DNA from: Burkholderiales bacterium
Lineage (GTDB): Bacteria; Pseudomonadota; Gammaproteobacteria; Burkholderiales; Burkholderiaceae_C
Direction: 5' to 3'
NCBI GenBank assembly: GCA_021414305.1
Contig: JAIOOS010000015.1
Span: 248,001 to 312,000, forward strand
DNA: 64,000 bases
This document shows, piece by piece, positions 49,861-59,137 of the stretch. A program made the translations under genes and the position numbers. Position 1 is the stretch's first letter. Every line of letters begins with the position of its first letter. The notes below the pieces were generated by a model. It did not search any database and was not told the origin of the DNA. It was given only the letters and a program-made list of their open reading frames with translations.

Positions 49861-50283
49861 TCAGTCGACCAGCGCGTCGAGCGCCTTCTGGTAGCGGTTG
49901 GCGTGCGAACGCTCGGCCTTGGCCAGGGTCTCGAACCAGTCGGCGACTTCGCCGAAGCCTTCGTCGCGCGCGATCTTGGCCATGCCCGGGTACATGTCGG
50001 TGTACTCGTGCGTCTCGCCGGCCACCGCGGCCATCAGGTTCTGCCGGCTGGTGCCGATCGGCAGGCCGGTCGCCGGATCGCCGACGCCCTGCTCGAGGAA
50101 CTCGAGATGGCCGTGCGCATGGCCGGTCTCGCCTTCGGCGGTGGAGCGGAACAGCGCGGCGACGTCGTTCTGGCCCTCGATGTCGGCCTTGTTCGCGAAA
50201 TAGAGGTAGCGGCGATTGGCCTGAGACTCGCCCGCGAACGCGTCGCGCAGGCTCTGCTCGGTCTTCGATCCTTTCAAACCCAT
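49861..50283 (-). CDS. Rubrerythrin (diiron domain only)
   Basis: The 140-residue protein starts [20 protein letters not shown]. It is a four-helix diiron peroxidase with ligand-bearing segments [39 protein letters not shown] and [13 protein letters not shown]. The rubredoxin tail of classical rubrerythrin is absent, so an external electron donor is needed; the adjacent Fe-S oxidoreductase is the obvious candidate (inference). I chose ATG 50283 over ATG 50289 because GAGGAG lies six bases before it. Confidence 0.93.
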   Translation of the reverse strand: MGLKGSKTEQSLRDAFAGESQANRRYLYFANKADIEGQNDVAALFRSTAEGETGHAHGHLEFLEQGVGDPATGLPIGTSRQNLMAAVAGETHEYTDMYPGMAKIARDEGFGEVADWFETLAKAERSHANRYQKALDALVD

Positions 50284-50289
50284 GGTCAT

Positions 50290-50295
50290 CTCCTC
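50290..50295 (-). promoter_or_regulatory. Ribosome binding site deciding the rubrerythrin start
   Basis: On the minus strand GAGGAG is followed directly by ATG (50289) and six bases later by ATG (50283). Normal spacing selects the second ATG. Confidence 0.75.
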
Positions 50296-50474
50296 GATGG
50301 CAAGTGAACGCCGCCCGCGGGGAGCGGACGAACGAAGGGGAACCCTTGAACCGTAACCTTTCAGGCGGCGAAGGGCAATACACGCCGTCAATGCGCTGCA
50401 TTGCGGCGGGCTATTCGCGTCGCGACAGGTGAGGCAGGGGCCCGGGCCGCGTGCGTTAAACTTCCGGCCGCAGT

Positions 50475-50550
<76 letters not shown>

Positions 50551-50596
50551 CCAACAAGTCCAGCAAGATCCCGGCAGGTCCGGGAGCGTCAAGAAG

Positions 50597-50625
50597 GCCC
50601 TGAAGCAACGCTCCAGGGCTTTTTT
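50597..50625 (+). terminator. Rho-independent terminator after tRNA-Ala
   Basis: GCCCTG/CAGGGC (6-bp stem, 11-base loop with further internal pairing) is followed by six T's. It ends tRNA-Ala transcription 47 bases downstream and sits before the Old Yellow Enzyme gene. Confidence 0.9.
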
Positions 50626-50673
50626 GTTGCCTGCGGCGTTTCTCTCTTCTCTCCCTCCGGGTTCCCTTCGCTC

Positions 50674-51774
50674 ATGACCACTCTCTTCGAACCGTTCGTC
50701 GCCGGCGCGCTGAAGCTCGCCAACCGCATCGTCATGGCGCCCCTCACGCGCAACCGCTCGCCGGGCGCCGTGCCGACCGGCCTCGCCGTCACCTACTACA
50801 GCCAGCGCGCCAGCGCCGGGCTGCTGGTCACCGAGGCCACCGCCATCAGCCCGCAGGGCCAGGGCTACGCCGACGTGCCCGGCCTGTACGCACCCGAACA
50901 GCTGCAGGCGTGGAAGCGGGTGACCGATGCGGTGCATGCGAAGGGCGGCTGCATCGTCAGCCAGATCTGGCACGTCGGCCGGGTCTCGCACACCGAGCTG
51001 CAGCCGGGCGGCGTGGCGCCGGTCGCCCCGTCGGCGATCACCGCCAAGACCAAGACGGTGCTGATCCACGACGGTGTGCCGGCCTTCGTCGAGACCTCGG
51101 CGCCGCGCGCGCTCGGCCTCGAAGAGATCCCCGGCATCGTCGCCGACTACCGTCGCGCTGCAGTCGCCGCGGTGAACGAGGCGGGCTTCGACGGCGTCGA
51201 GATCCACGCCGCCAACGGCTATCTGCTCGACCAGTTCCTGAAGACCGGCGCCAACGTCCGCGACGACGCCTACGGCGGCAGCATCGAGAACCGCGCGCGC
51301 CTGCTGATCGAGGTGACGCAGGCCGTGGCCGGCGCGGTCGGCGGCGGCCGCGTCGGCATCCGCCTTTCGCCGGTGACGCCGGCCAACGACATCGTCGACG
51401 CCGATCCGCAGCCGCTGTTCGAGCACGTCGTGCGCCAGCTCGCGCCGCTCGGCCTCGCTTATCTTCACCTGATCGAAGGCGCGACCGGCGGGCCGCGCGA
51501 GCTGCCCGACCGCCCCTTCGATTACCGGGCGCTGAAGGCGGCCTACCGCGCTGCCGGCGGCCGCGGCGCATGGATGGTGAACAACGGCTACGACGGCAAG
51601 CTCGCCGAGCAGGCGCTGGCCGACGGCGCCGACCTGGTCGCGTTCGGCAAGTGGTTCATCGCCAATCCCGACCTGGTGCGCCGCCTGCGCGAGGGCGCCG
51701 CGCTGAACGTGCCCGACAAGGCCACCTTCTACGGCGGCGGCGCGAAGGGCTATACCGACTACCCCGCGCTCTGA
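50674..51774 (+). CDS. Old Yellow Enzyme family alkene reductase (NemA-like)
   Basis: The 366-residue FMN-dependent TIM barrel starts TTLFEPFVAGALKLANRIVM and has the substrate-binding pair in GVEIHAANGYLLDQF, RLSPVTPANDIVD and the phosphate-binding VAFGKWFIANPDL. It reduces activated alkenes, nitro groups or nitrate esters with NADPH. The start at 50674 gives the family N-terminus; upstream is the tRNA terminator. The physiological substrate is unknown. Confidence 0.94.
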   Translation: MTTLFEPFVAGALKLANRIVMAPLTRNRSPGAVPTGLAVTYYSQRASAGLLVTEATAISPQGQGYADVPGLYAPEQLQAWKRVTDAVHAKGGCIVSQIWHVGRVSHTELQPGGVAPVAPSAITAKTKTVLIHDGVPAFVETSAPRALGLEEIPGIVADYRRAAVAAVNEAGFDGVEIHAANGYLLDQFLKTGANVRDDAYGGSIENRARLLIEVTQAVAGAVGGGRVGIRLSPVTPANDIVDADPQPLFEHVVRQLAPLGLAYLHLIEGATGGPRELPDRPFDYRALKAAYRAAGGRGAWMVNNGYDGKLAEQALADGADLVAFGKWFIANPDLVRRLREGAALNVPDKATFYGGGAKGYTDYPAL

Positions 51775-51784
51775 GGTGAGCGTG

Positions 51785-51819
51785 GGCCGCGGGGCCGGTC
51801 GCCGCCCGGGCCCGCGGCC
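51785..51819 (+). terminator. GC-rich hairpin after the alkene reductase
   Basis: GGCCGCGGG (51785-51793) and CCCGCGGCC (51811-51819) form a perfect 9-bp stem around a GC-rich 17-base loop, 10 bases after the stop. There is no T-tract, so termination is only suggested. Confidence 0.4.
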
Positions 51820-51908
51820 GATACCTTCGTCCAATCGACCGCTCGCGTCGCCTCTGGTCAGATCGGTTCCGCCGGGCGAACCGAGTTCGTCGACGAAGAG
51901 GATCGAAC

Positions 51909-52442
51909 ATGCAGCGCAAGAGCCCCCTCGCGATCGCGATCGCCGCCGCCGTGCTCGCCGCACTGGGCGGAGCCGCGGTCTACGCGCAGGACAAGTACGC
52001 GCTGAAATCGCCGGCCGGCGTCGCCTTCTCCGATTTCAAGGGCTACGAGGACTGGGCGGTGGTCTCTTCCGCCCGGACCGACGAAGTGCTCAAGGTGATC
52101 GTCGCCAATCCGACCATGATCAAGGCCTACAAGGCCGGCATTCCGGGCAACGGCCAGCCTTTCCCGGAGGGCTCGAAGATCGTGAAGCTGCAGTGGAAGC
52201 CGAAGAAGAGCACCGAGGCCCCCTTCGTCGTCGACGTGCCCGACGTCTTCACGCAGGCCTTCGTCATCGAGAAGGACAGCAAGCGATTTCCGAAGAGCGG
52301 CGGATGGGGATACGCGCTGTTCAACTACGAAGCCGCCTCCGACCGGTTCAGCGCCGACCCCAGCCCCTCCGACTGCGGCCACGCGTGCCACGTGGCCGTG
52401 AAGGCGAAGGACCACATCTTCCACCCGTACCAGAAGCGCTGA
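51909..52442 (+). CDS. Cytochrome P460 family protein, exported
   Basis: The 177-residue protein has a signal peptide (1-26, ending VYAQ) and the P460 beta-sandwich (FKGYEDWAVVSSARTDEVLK, KIVKLQWKPKK, GWGYALFNY). The heme site reads DCGHACHVAV: three residues lie between the Cys pair (C156, C160, H161) instead of the usual two. P460 proteins oxidise hydroxylamine or nitric oxide, or bind NO, in the periplasm. GAGGA precedes the ATG. It stands alone between the alkene reductase and a peroxiredoxin gene. Confidence 0.86.
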   Translation: MQRKSPLAIAIAAAVLAALGGAAVYAQDKYALKSPAGVAFSDFKGYEDWAVVSSARTDEVLKVIVANPTMIKAYKAGIPGNGQPFPEGSKIVKLQWKPKKSTEAPFVVDVPDVFTQAFVIEKDSKRFPKSGGWGYALFNYEAASDRFSADPSPSDCGHACHVAVKAKDHIFHPYQKR

Positions 52443-52492
52443 AACGCCAGAATGGCGCCCTGCCGGCCGACGCCGCGCCAACGGGAGCCTCG

Positions 52493-53071
52493 ATGACACT
52501 GCGCCACCTCGCCTGGACGTTTGTCCTGCTGGCGACCACCACCGCCTTCGCCGCGCTCAAGGCCGGCGACCCCGTGCCTGCGTTCAGCGCGCCCGCGTCG
52601 CTGGCCGGCAAGCCCTTCACCTACTCGCTGAAGGAAAGCCTCGCCAAAGGCCCGGTGGTCGTCTACTTCTATCCCTCGGCCTACACCGAGGGCTGCAACA
52701 TCCAGGCGCACGAGTTCTCGAGCCGGGCCGACCAGTTCGCCGCCGCCGGCGCCACGGTGATCGGCGTCTCGCTCGACAGCATCCAGAGGCTGAACGAGTT
52801 CTCCGCCGACCCGGCCTATTGCGCCGGCAAGCTCGCCGTCGCGTCCGACGGCGACGGGAAGATCGCGCGCGCGTTCGGCCTGCGGGTGAGCGGTGCGCAG
52901 CGCGGCGCGATCGACACCCGCGGCAAGGAGATCGAGCACGGGTTCACCGAGCGCACCACCTTCGTCGTCAAGCGCGACGGCACGGTCTACGCGGCGGTGG
53001 GCGGCGTCTCGCCCGAAGCCAACGTCGCGCAGGCCCTGGCGCTGGTGCAGAAGCTCTCGGCGACGCGCTAG
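52493..53071 (+). CDS. Exported peroxiredoxin (AhpC-TSA/Bcp type)
   Basis: The 192-residue protein has a signal peptide (1-20, ending AFAALKAGD) and a thioredoxin-fold peroxidase with VVVYFYPSAYTEGCNIQAHE, where the Cys is the peroxidatic residue and the common TPGCT reads TEGCN. Later come GVSLDSIQRLNEFS and TERTTFVVKRDGTVY. It probably detoxifies peroxides in the periplasm. GGGAG lies six bases upstream. It is 51 bases after the P460 gene, possibly co-transcribed. Confidence 0.9.
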   Translation: MTLRHLAWTFVLLATTTAFAALKAGDPVPAFSAPASLAGKPFTYSLKESLAKGPVVVYFYPSAYTEGCNIQAHEFSSRADQFAAAGATVIGVSLDSIQRLNEFSADPAYCAGKLAVASDGDGKIARAFGLRVSGAQRGAIDTRGKEIEHGFTERTTFVVKRDGTVYAAVGGVSPEANVAQALALVQKLSATR

Positions 53072-53141
53072 TCTCCGGGCCGCACGGCGGCGAGCCCGCC
53101 GGGCGACCGTATCATCGTTTTACGCATCCACGGAGGCACCC

Positions 53142-53870
53142 ATGAGCGACACCTACGTACTTGTCCACGGCGCATGGCATACCGGAGCGGAGCTCGAGCC
53201 GGCGGCCGAACACATCCGCAAGCTCGGCCACACGGTGCACTGCCCGACGCTCACCGGCAATCGCCCCGGCGACGACCGAAGCCGCATCGGCCTGATGGAT
53301 GCCGCCCGCTCGCTGGAGGCCTTCCTGAAGGACAAGAGCCTGACCGGCGTGCGCCTGGTCGGCCACAGCTACGGCGGCATGGTGATCTCGCAGCTCATGG
53401 ACCTGGCGCCCGAGCGCGTCACGCGGCTCGTCTACGTGAACGCCTTCGTGCCGAATCCCGGCGAGTCGCTCAACGACATGGTGCCGCCCCTCTACGTCGG
53501 CATGTTCGACCAGATCGCGGCCGCGAGCAACGGCGCGGTGGTGCTGCCGTTTCCGATCTGGCGCGAGGCCTTCATCAACGACGCGGACCTGGCGCTGGCG
53601 ACCTCGGCCTACGAGAAGCTGAACCCGCATCCGTACAAGACCTTCACCGACAAGGTCGTGCTGAAGGAGCCGCTCGCCGCCCTGCAAGTGGGCAAGAGCT
53701 ACGTCAACTGCCGGCTCGACATCGCCTTGCCGCACAGCCTGCCCTGGCATCCGCGGCTCTCGGAAAAGCTGGGCCTCTATCGCCTGATCGAATGCGAAGG
53801 CAGCCACGAGGTCTGGTTCACCGATCCCGCGACCATCGCCCGGGCGATCGTCGCCGCCGGGCGCGACTGA
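53142..53870 (+). CDS. Alpha/beta hydrolase (methylesterase-like)
   Basis: The 242-residue hydrolase starts SDTYVLVHGAWHTGAELEPA and has the nucleophile elbow GHSYGGMV and a late catalytic His (CEGSHEVWFTDP). This subfamily resembles plant methylesterases and salicylate esterases. GGAGG lies seven bases before the ATG. It is probably the first gene of a pair with the RraA-like gene 28 bases downstream. Substrate unknown. Confidence 0.88.
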   Translation: MSDTYVLVHGAWHTGAELEPAAEHIRKLGHTVHCPTLTGNRPGDDRSRIGLMDAARSLEAFLKDKSLTGVRLVGHSYGGMVISQLMDLAPERVTRLVYVNAFVPNPGESLNDMVPPLYVGMFDQIAAASNGAVVLPFPIWREAFINDADLALATSAYEKLNPHPYKTFTDKVVLKEPLAALQVGKSYVNCRLDIALPHSLPWHPRLSEKLGLYRLIECEGSHEVWFTDPATIARAIVAAGRD

Positions 53871-53898
53871 GCGCGGCGCCACCTCCCCCGCCGCCGCC

Positions 53899-54558
53899 AT
53901 GACGCTCGACCCGCTCGCCCTGCAGGCGCTGAACGCCGCGGTGCTGTCCGACACGCTCGACAGCCTCGGCCTGATGCAGCAGGCGATGAAGCCTTTCGTC
54001 CGCCCGCTCGACGACTCGCTGCAGCTCATCGGCCGTGCCCGCACCGGCGTGTACATGCCGGTCTATGCGCCGCCGGCCGGGGGCGAGAACCCCTACGAGG
54101 TCGAGATCGCCCTCGTCGACGACCTCGCGCCGGGCGACGTGGTCGTGCTGGCGTGCGACGGCCCCACCGATCGCATCGCCCCCTGGGGCGAGCTGCTCTC
54201 CACCGCCTGCGCCGCGCGCGGCGCGGCCGGCTGCGTGACCGACGGCCTGGTGCGCGACGTGCGGCAGATCCGCGAGATGCGCTTCGCCGTGTTCGCCGGC
54301 GGCATCGGCCCGCTCGACACCAAGGGCCGGGCGCGCATGGTCGATCGCGACGTGCCTGCGATGTGCGCCGGCGTCACCGTGCGCAGAGGCGACCTCGTGT
54401 TCGGCGATGTCGACGGCGTGGTCGTCATTCCGCGCGAAGCCGAGCAGGAGGTCGTGCGCCGCGCGCTCGAGAAGGTCTCCGGCGAGAACCGGTCGCGCGA
54501 GGCGTTGCAGCGAGGGGAGAAGCTGGCCGACGTCTTTCGCCGGCTGGGCATCCTGTAG
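53899..54558 (+). CDS. RraA-like / HMG aldolase family protein
   Basis: The 219-residue protein matches the RraA/4-hydroxy-4-methyl-2-oxoglutarate aldolase fold: WGELLSTACAARGAAGCVTD with GLVRDVRQI (metal and pyruvate site G...xxRD) and GDLVFGDVDGVVVIPRE. Family members are class II aldolases or act as RNase E inhibitors; the intact GGxxD/R-D site favours the aldolase. There is no good ribosome site upstream. Confidence 0.85.
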   Translation: MTLDPLALQALNAAVLSDTLDSLGLMQQAMKPFVRPLDDSLQLIGRARTGVYMPVYAPPAGGENPYEVEIALVDDLAPGDVVVLACDGPTDRIAPWGELLSTACAARGAAGCVTDGLVRDVRQIREMRFAVFAGGIGPLDTKGRARMVDRDVPAMCAGVTVRRGDLVFGDVDGVVVIPREAEQEVVRRALEKVSGENRSREALQRGEKLADVFRRLGIL

Positions 54559-54586
54559 CCGCCGCGCTCGAGCCGGGGCAGGCGCC

Positions 54587-55564
54587 CTACTTCAAGCGCG
54601 TCTCGTCGATGGCGTCCATCGCCGCCCGCGCGCGCCGGCGCGGCGCGCGGAATCCCTCGAGCGGTGCGAGCCGGCGGGCGAGGCTCGCCGCGGCCCAGAG
54701 CAGAAGCCCGTAGCGCTTCTGCGAGCTTCGCATCCGGCCGATCCGGTGGCCGAGCTGGAGCGCGACCCTGCCCAGGGGCGAAAGGCGCAGCGGCGGCAAG
54801 CCGCTGGGGGCGTGGCCGGCGGCGAGCAGCCTCGGACCGAGCCGGGCCTCGACCTGCCGGACCTCGTCTTCGCTGGCATCGTCGCGCCACGAGCAGGCGC
54901 CACGGGGATGCGGGCGCCGGTAAGTGGTGTCCCGCTCGATCTCGAGCATCTCCGGATCGAAGTCGACGCCGAGGAAGGCGGTGATCCGCGAGAGCTCCGC
55001 CTCGGCGTCGCTCGCGAGGCCGTCGAACTTCACTTCGAGGCGACGGTCCTCGGGCAGCACGGCGCACAGCCGGCTCCAGGCAGCGTCGGCGCGCATCCAG
55101 AACTCGGCGCCGGCCCAGGCGTTGCCGGCCCAGCCCATGGCAACGCAGGAACGGGCCACGTCGCGAGGGTCGCGATCGAGGTGAATGAACCTGGCGTCCG
55201 GCCAGATGCGAAGCAGCTCGTCGAAGTGGTTGTGAACGGTGGCTCCGGCGAGCTCGCAACCGTCGGCGGCGCGCAGCTGCACGAAGAAATCGTTCACCAG
55301 CTCCGGAAAGCTCAGCGAGGCGTCGGGCACGAAGCCGCTGGAGCGGAAGTCGATGTGCTGCGGCAGGTCGCGCACGTAGCTCGCGACCTCCGGCCAGTCG
55401 GTGCGCCCGGCGATCGCGCTGGCAACGTACTCGATCTCGTCGCAGCGACAGATTCGCGGATGGTGTCCGAGCAGCAGGCGCAGGACGGTCGTGCCCGATC
55501 GCGGCGCGCCGACCAGGAAGAAGGGCGCCGGCCCGGGCAGGAAGCTGCGTATGGCCGCTGGCAT
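54587..55564 (-). CDS. Sulfotransferase family protein
   Basis: The 325-residue protein has the PAPS-binding loop GAPRSGTTVLRLLLG near residue 18, the 3'-phosphate motif LDRDPRDVARSC near residue 128, and a late RRPHPRGACSW. It would transfer sulfate from PAPS to a hydroxyl or amino acceptor. The C-terminal 90 residues are basic and helical. It follows serA on the same strand after 82 bases. The acceptor is unknown. Confidence 0.9.
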   Translation of the reverse strand: MPAAIRSFLPGPAPFFLVGAPRSGTTVLRLLLGHHPRICRCDEIEYVASAIAGRTDWPEVASYVRDLPQHIDFRSSGFVPDASLSFPELVNDFFVQLRAADGCELAGATVHNHFDELLRIWPDARFIHLDRDPRDVARSCVAMGWAGNAWAGAEFWMRADAAWSRLCAVLPEDRRLEVKFDGLASDAEAELSRITAFLGVDFDPEMLEIERDTTYRRPHPRGACSWRDDASEDEVRQVEARLGPRLLAAGHAPSGLPPLRLSPLGRVALQLGHRIGRMRSSQKRYGLLLWAAASLARRLAPLEGFRAPRRRARAAMDAIDETRLK

Positions 55565-55646
55565 GGAAGTCGTCGTCCGACCGCCATCCTCGGGCCCGCG
55601 AATGACAGCCCGATGACACGCCTCGGCCAGGGCCGGCCGCGGCCGC

Positions 55647-56828
55647 TCAGTGCGCCGGCAGGTAGCGCACCGCCAGCACGCCGTCGATCGCGACCAGGCC
55701 GGCCTGCACCTCGGGCAGTACCGGGCTGTCGACGTCGACCAGGGTGTAGGCCATGTCGCCGCGCGACTTGTTGAGCATGTTGTGGATGTTCAGGCCGGCG
55801 CGGGCCATCGCGGTCGAGATCTGGCCCAGCATGTTGGGCACGTTGGCATTGGCGATGGCCACGCGGAAGGCCGATTCCCGCGCCATGCTCACCTGCGGAA
55901 AGTTCACCGCGTTGCTGACGTTGCCGTGCTCGAGGTAGTCGCGCAGCTGGTCGACCACCATCACCGCGCAGTTGTCCTCGGCCTCGCGCGTCGAGGCGCC
56001 GAGGTGCGGCAGGGCGATCACCTGCGGATGGCCGTGGATGGCCGCGCCCGGGAAGTCGCACACGTACTGGCCGAGCTGGCGCGCGGCCAGCGCGTCGAGC
56101 ACCGCGCTGTCGCTCACCACGCCTTCGCGGCTGAAGTTGAGCAGCACCGCGCCCGTGCGCATGAGGCCGATGTTGGCGCCGTTGACCAGGTCGCGCGTCG
56201 CCTCGACCAGCGGCACGTGCAGGGTCATGAACTGCGCCTGCCGCAGCACCTCGTTGACGCTGGTCGCACGCCGCACCTGCGAGGGCAGGCTCCAGGCGGC
56301 GTCGACGGTGATGTCGGGGTCGAAGCCGAGCACGTTCATGCCCAGCTTGATGGCGGCGTCGGCGACCAGGCAGCCGATCTTGCCGAGGCCGATGATGCCC
56401 AGCGTCTGGCCGGCGAGCTCGTAGCCGGCGAAGGCCTTCTTGTCGCGCTCCACCGCCTGGTCGAGGTCGGCGGCGCCGGTATCGAGCGCGGCGACGAAGC
56501 GCAGCGCCGGCGCGATCTGCCGCGCCGCCAGCAGCATGCCGGCCAGCACCAGCTCCTTCACCGCGTTGGCGTTGGCGCCGGGGGCGTTGAACACCGGCAC
56601 GCCGCGCCGGCTCATCGCCTCGACCGGGATGTTGTTGGTGCCGGCGCCGGCGCGGCCGATCGCGCGCACGCTGGCGGCAATCGCCGTGGCGTGCAGGTCG
56701 GCCGAGCGCACCAGGATCGCGACCGGATCGGCGATGTCCTTGCCGACGTGATAGGTCGCGGCCGGCAGCCGTGACAGGCCCGAGGCCGAGATCTGGTTGA
56801 GCACCAGGATGCCGAGCCGCTCACCCAT
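55647..56828 (-). CDS. serA: D-3-phosphoglycerate dehydrogenase
   Basis: The 393-residue enzyme oxidises 3-phosphoglycerate with NAD+, the first step of serine synthesis. It has [19 protein letters not shown], the Rossmann loop [29 protein letters not shown], and [15 protein letters not shown] with the catalytic His. A C-terminal ACT-like domain (about 315-393) would allow serine feedback. It overlaps serC by eight bases. Confidence 0.95.
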   Translation of the reverse strand: MGERLGILVLNQISASGLSRLPAATYHVGKDIADPVAILVRSADLHATAIAASVRAIGRAGAGTNNIPVEAMSRRGVPVFNAPGANANAVKELVLAGMLLAARQIAPALRFVAALDTGAADLDQAVERDKKAFAGYELAGQTLGIIGLGKIGCLVADAAIKLGMNVLGFDPDITVDAAWSLPSQVRRATSVNEVLRQAQFMTLHVPLVEATRDLVNGANIGLMRTGAVLLNFSREGVVSDSAVLDALAARQLGQYVCDFPGAAIHGHPQVIALPHLGASTREAEDNCAVMVVDQLRDYLEHGNVSNAVNFPQVSMARESAFRVAIANANVPNMLGQISTAMARAGLNIHNMLNKSRGDMAYTLVDVDSPVLPEVQAGLVAIDGVLAVRYLPAH

Positions 56829-57903
56829 GTTGGCTCTCGAACTCCTTCATGTAGGCCACCAGCGCCTGCACGCCCTCGACCGGCATCGCGTTGTAGAGCG
56901 AGGCGCGCATTCCGCCGACCGAGCGGTGGCCCTTGAGCTGCACCATGCCGCGCGCCTGCGCGCCCTTCAGGAAGGCGTCGTCGAGCATCTCGTCCTTCAG
57001 CTTGAACGGCACGTTCATCAGCGAGCGATCGGCCTTCGCCACCGGGTTGCGGAAGAAGGCGCTCCGGTCGAGGTAGTCGTACAGGAGCGCGGCCTTGGCC
57101 CGGTTGTGCTCGGCCATGGCCGCCAGCCCGCCGCGGCCCTTGATCCAACGGAACACCAGCCCGGCGATGTAGATCGCGTAGGTGGGCGGCGTGTTGAGCA
57201 TCGAGTCGTTGGCGGCCTGCTGCTGGTAGTCGAAGGCCGAGGGCGTGAGCGGATGCGCGTGGCCGATCAGGTCGTCGCGCACGATCACGATCGTCAGGCC
57301 CGCGGGACCGATGTTCTTCTGCGCCCCGCCGTAGATCAGGCCGTAGCGGGCGACGTCGACCGGCCGCGAGAGGATGTTGCTCGACATGTCGGCCACCAGC
57401 GGCACCGCGCCGGTGTCGGGCGTGAAGTGGTACTCGACGCCGCCGATCGTCTCGTTGGCGCAGATGTGCACGTAGGCGGCCTCGGCGTCGAGCTTCCAGC
57501 TCTCGCGCGGCGGCACCGAGGTGAAGCCGCTCGCCTCGGCGCTGGCGGCGACGTTGACCTTGCAGTAGCGCTTCGCCTCGGCGATCGACTTCTTCGACCA
57601 CTCGCCGGTGTGGATGTAGTCGGCCCCGGCCTTGCCGCGCAGCAGGTTCATCGGCACGATCGCGTTCTCGCCGATGGCCCCGCCCTGCATGAAGAGCACC
57701 TTGTAGTTCGCGGGCACGGCCAGCAGCTCGCGCAGCAGCGCCTCGGCTTCGGCGTGGATGGCGATGAACTCCTTGCCGCGGTGGCTCATCTCCATGACCG
57801 ACATGCCGCTGCCGTGCCAGTCGAGCATCTCGTCGGCGGCCTGGCGCAGCACCGTCTCGGGCAGCACGGCCGGGCCGGCGCTGAAGTTGAAGACACGGGT
57901 CAT
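56821..57903 (-). CDS. serC: Phosphoserine aminotransferase
   Basis: The 360-residue PLP enzyme converts 3-phosphohydroxypyruvate and glutamate to phosphoserine. It has [37 protein letters not shown], the PLP-lysine motif [18 protein letters not shown] and [15 protein letters not shown]. The serC-serA order with overlap ensures joint translation of two consecutive steps. serB is not in the window. Confidence 0.96.
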   Translation of the reverse strand: MTRVFNFSAGPAVLPETVLRQAADEMLDWHGSGMSVMEMSHRGKEFIAIHAEAEALLRELLAVPANYKVLFMQGGAIGENAIVPMNLLRGKAGADYIHTGEWSKKSIAEAKRYCKVNVAASAEASGFTSVPPRESWKLDAEAAYVHICANETIGGVEYHFTPDTGAVPLVADMSSNILSRPVDVARYGLIYGGAQKNIGPAGLTIVIVRDDLIGHAHPLTPSAFDYQQQAANDSMLNTPPTYAIYIAGLVFRWIKGRGGLAAMAEHNRAKAALLYDYLDRSAFFRNPVAKADRSLMNVPFKLKDEMLDDAFLKGAQARGMVQLKGHRSVGGMRASLYNAMPVEGVQALVAYMKEFESQHG

Positions 57904-57985
57904 TGCGGAAAGCTCCGGAATCGGGGGACGAAGACTTCCACCATACCTGACTGGGGCGACCGCGCGAGCCGCGCGCGGCCGGCGG

Positions 57986-59020
57986 TCAGGCCAGGCGCCC
58001 GAACCAGAGCGCCGACAACGACGCCGCCGCCAGCACCAGGATCGCCGCCAGCAGGGCGAGCAGCGGCGCGAGCTCGGTTTCGCGCGTCTGCACCTGCAGG
58101 CGGGAGCCGAGGTCCCGGTAGACGCTGCGCAGCTTTTCCGCCGTGCCGGCATGGTGATACTCGCCGCCGGTCATTCGCGCCACCTCGCGCAGGGTCGGCT
58201 CGTCGAGCCGCAGGTAGATGGCCATGCCGTCGACTCCGGACGCCTGGCCGTCCACCACCCCGAGGCCGACCACGTAGATGCGCACGCCGCGATCGGCGGC
58301 CATCTTCGCCGCCTCCAGCGTATCGACTCCGGTGGTGCGGCGGCCGTCGGTCAGCAGGACGATCGCGGCCGAGTCGAAGGAGCCCGGCGCCACCGGCGTG
58401 ATCTGCTTCGGCTGCGCCTTGTCCTTGTCATCCGTGCCGCGCACCTTCTGCCTGGCGCCGAAGGTGATGTCGCCCAGGCTGATGCCGTGCTCCGGAAACA
58501 GCTCCGCCAGGCACAGCACGATGCCGCTGCCCACGGCCGTGCCGTACTGCATCTGGAAGGCGTCGATGGCGCTGGCCAGCGCGGCGCGATCCATCGTCGC
58601 GCGCTGGACCACCTGGGCGCTCCCGGCGAAGGTGACGAGCCCGACATCGATGCCCGGCGGCAGGTCGCGCAGGAACTGCTTTGCCGCTTCCTGCGCCGCC
58701 GCCAGGCGGGTCGGCTTGACGTCGGTCACGCGCATGCTCAGCGACACGTCCATCGCCAGCATGATCGAAGACCTTGCCCACGGCAGCGTCACCCGCGCCA
58801 GGGGCCGCGCCGCGGCGAACAGCAGCACCGAACAGGCGATCAGGAGCAATGCCGGGGGCACGTGCCGCCGCCACTGCCGGCTCGACGCCTCGCGCAGGAC
58901 AGAAAGATCGCTGTAGCGCAGCGCCCGCTTGCCGCGCCGGTGCAGGAGCCAGAGGTAGAGCACCGGCAGCAGGGGCAGCGCCAGCATCAACCACAGGGAC
59001 TGAGGCCACAGGAAGTTCAT
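57986..59020 (-). CDS. VWA-domain membrane protein (BatA-like), paralogue
   Basis: The 344-residue protein is a close relative of the VWA protein at 34982-36034, with the same order: two N-terminal helices, VWA domain, C-terminal helix. The MIDAS reads DVSLSM and LLTDGR, so metal binding should be kept. The ATG at 59020 gives the paralogue's N-terminus ([15 protein letters not shown]). No moxR or DUF58 gene is adjacent, so it probably borrows or competes for the other operon's partners (inference). It is 82 bases upstream of serC. Confidence 0.9.
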   Translation of the reverse strand: MNFLWPQSLWLMLALPLLPVLYLWLLHRRGKRALRYSDLSVLREASSRQWRRHVPPALLLIACSVLLFAAARPLARVTLPWARSSIMLAMDVSLSMRVTDVKPTRLAAAQEAAKQFLRDLPPGIDVGLVTFAGSAQVVQRATMDRAALASAIDAFQMQYGTAVGSGIVLCLAELFPEHGISLGDITFGARQKVRGTDDKDKAQPKQITPVAPGSFDSAAIVLLTDGRRTTGVDTLEAAKMAADRGVRIYVVGLGVVDGQASGVDGMAIYLRLDEPTLREVARMTGGEYHHAGTAEKLRSVYRDLGSRLQVQTRETELAPLLALLAAILVLAAASLSALWFGRLA

Positions 59021-59137
59021 GGACTCGGGGATGCTCGCAACCTGTCTCATCCTAGCGGCAATCGGAGGTCGCGTCGGCACGCGCGGCGTGGACAGCGCGC
59101 GCGGTCGAAGCTATCGTGGCTCGAGCCCCGAGAGACC

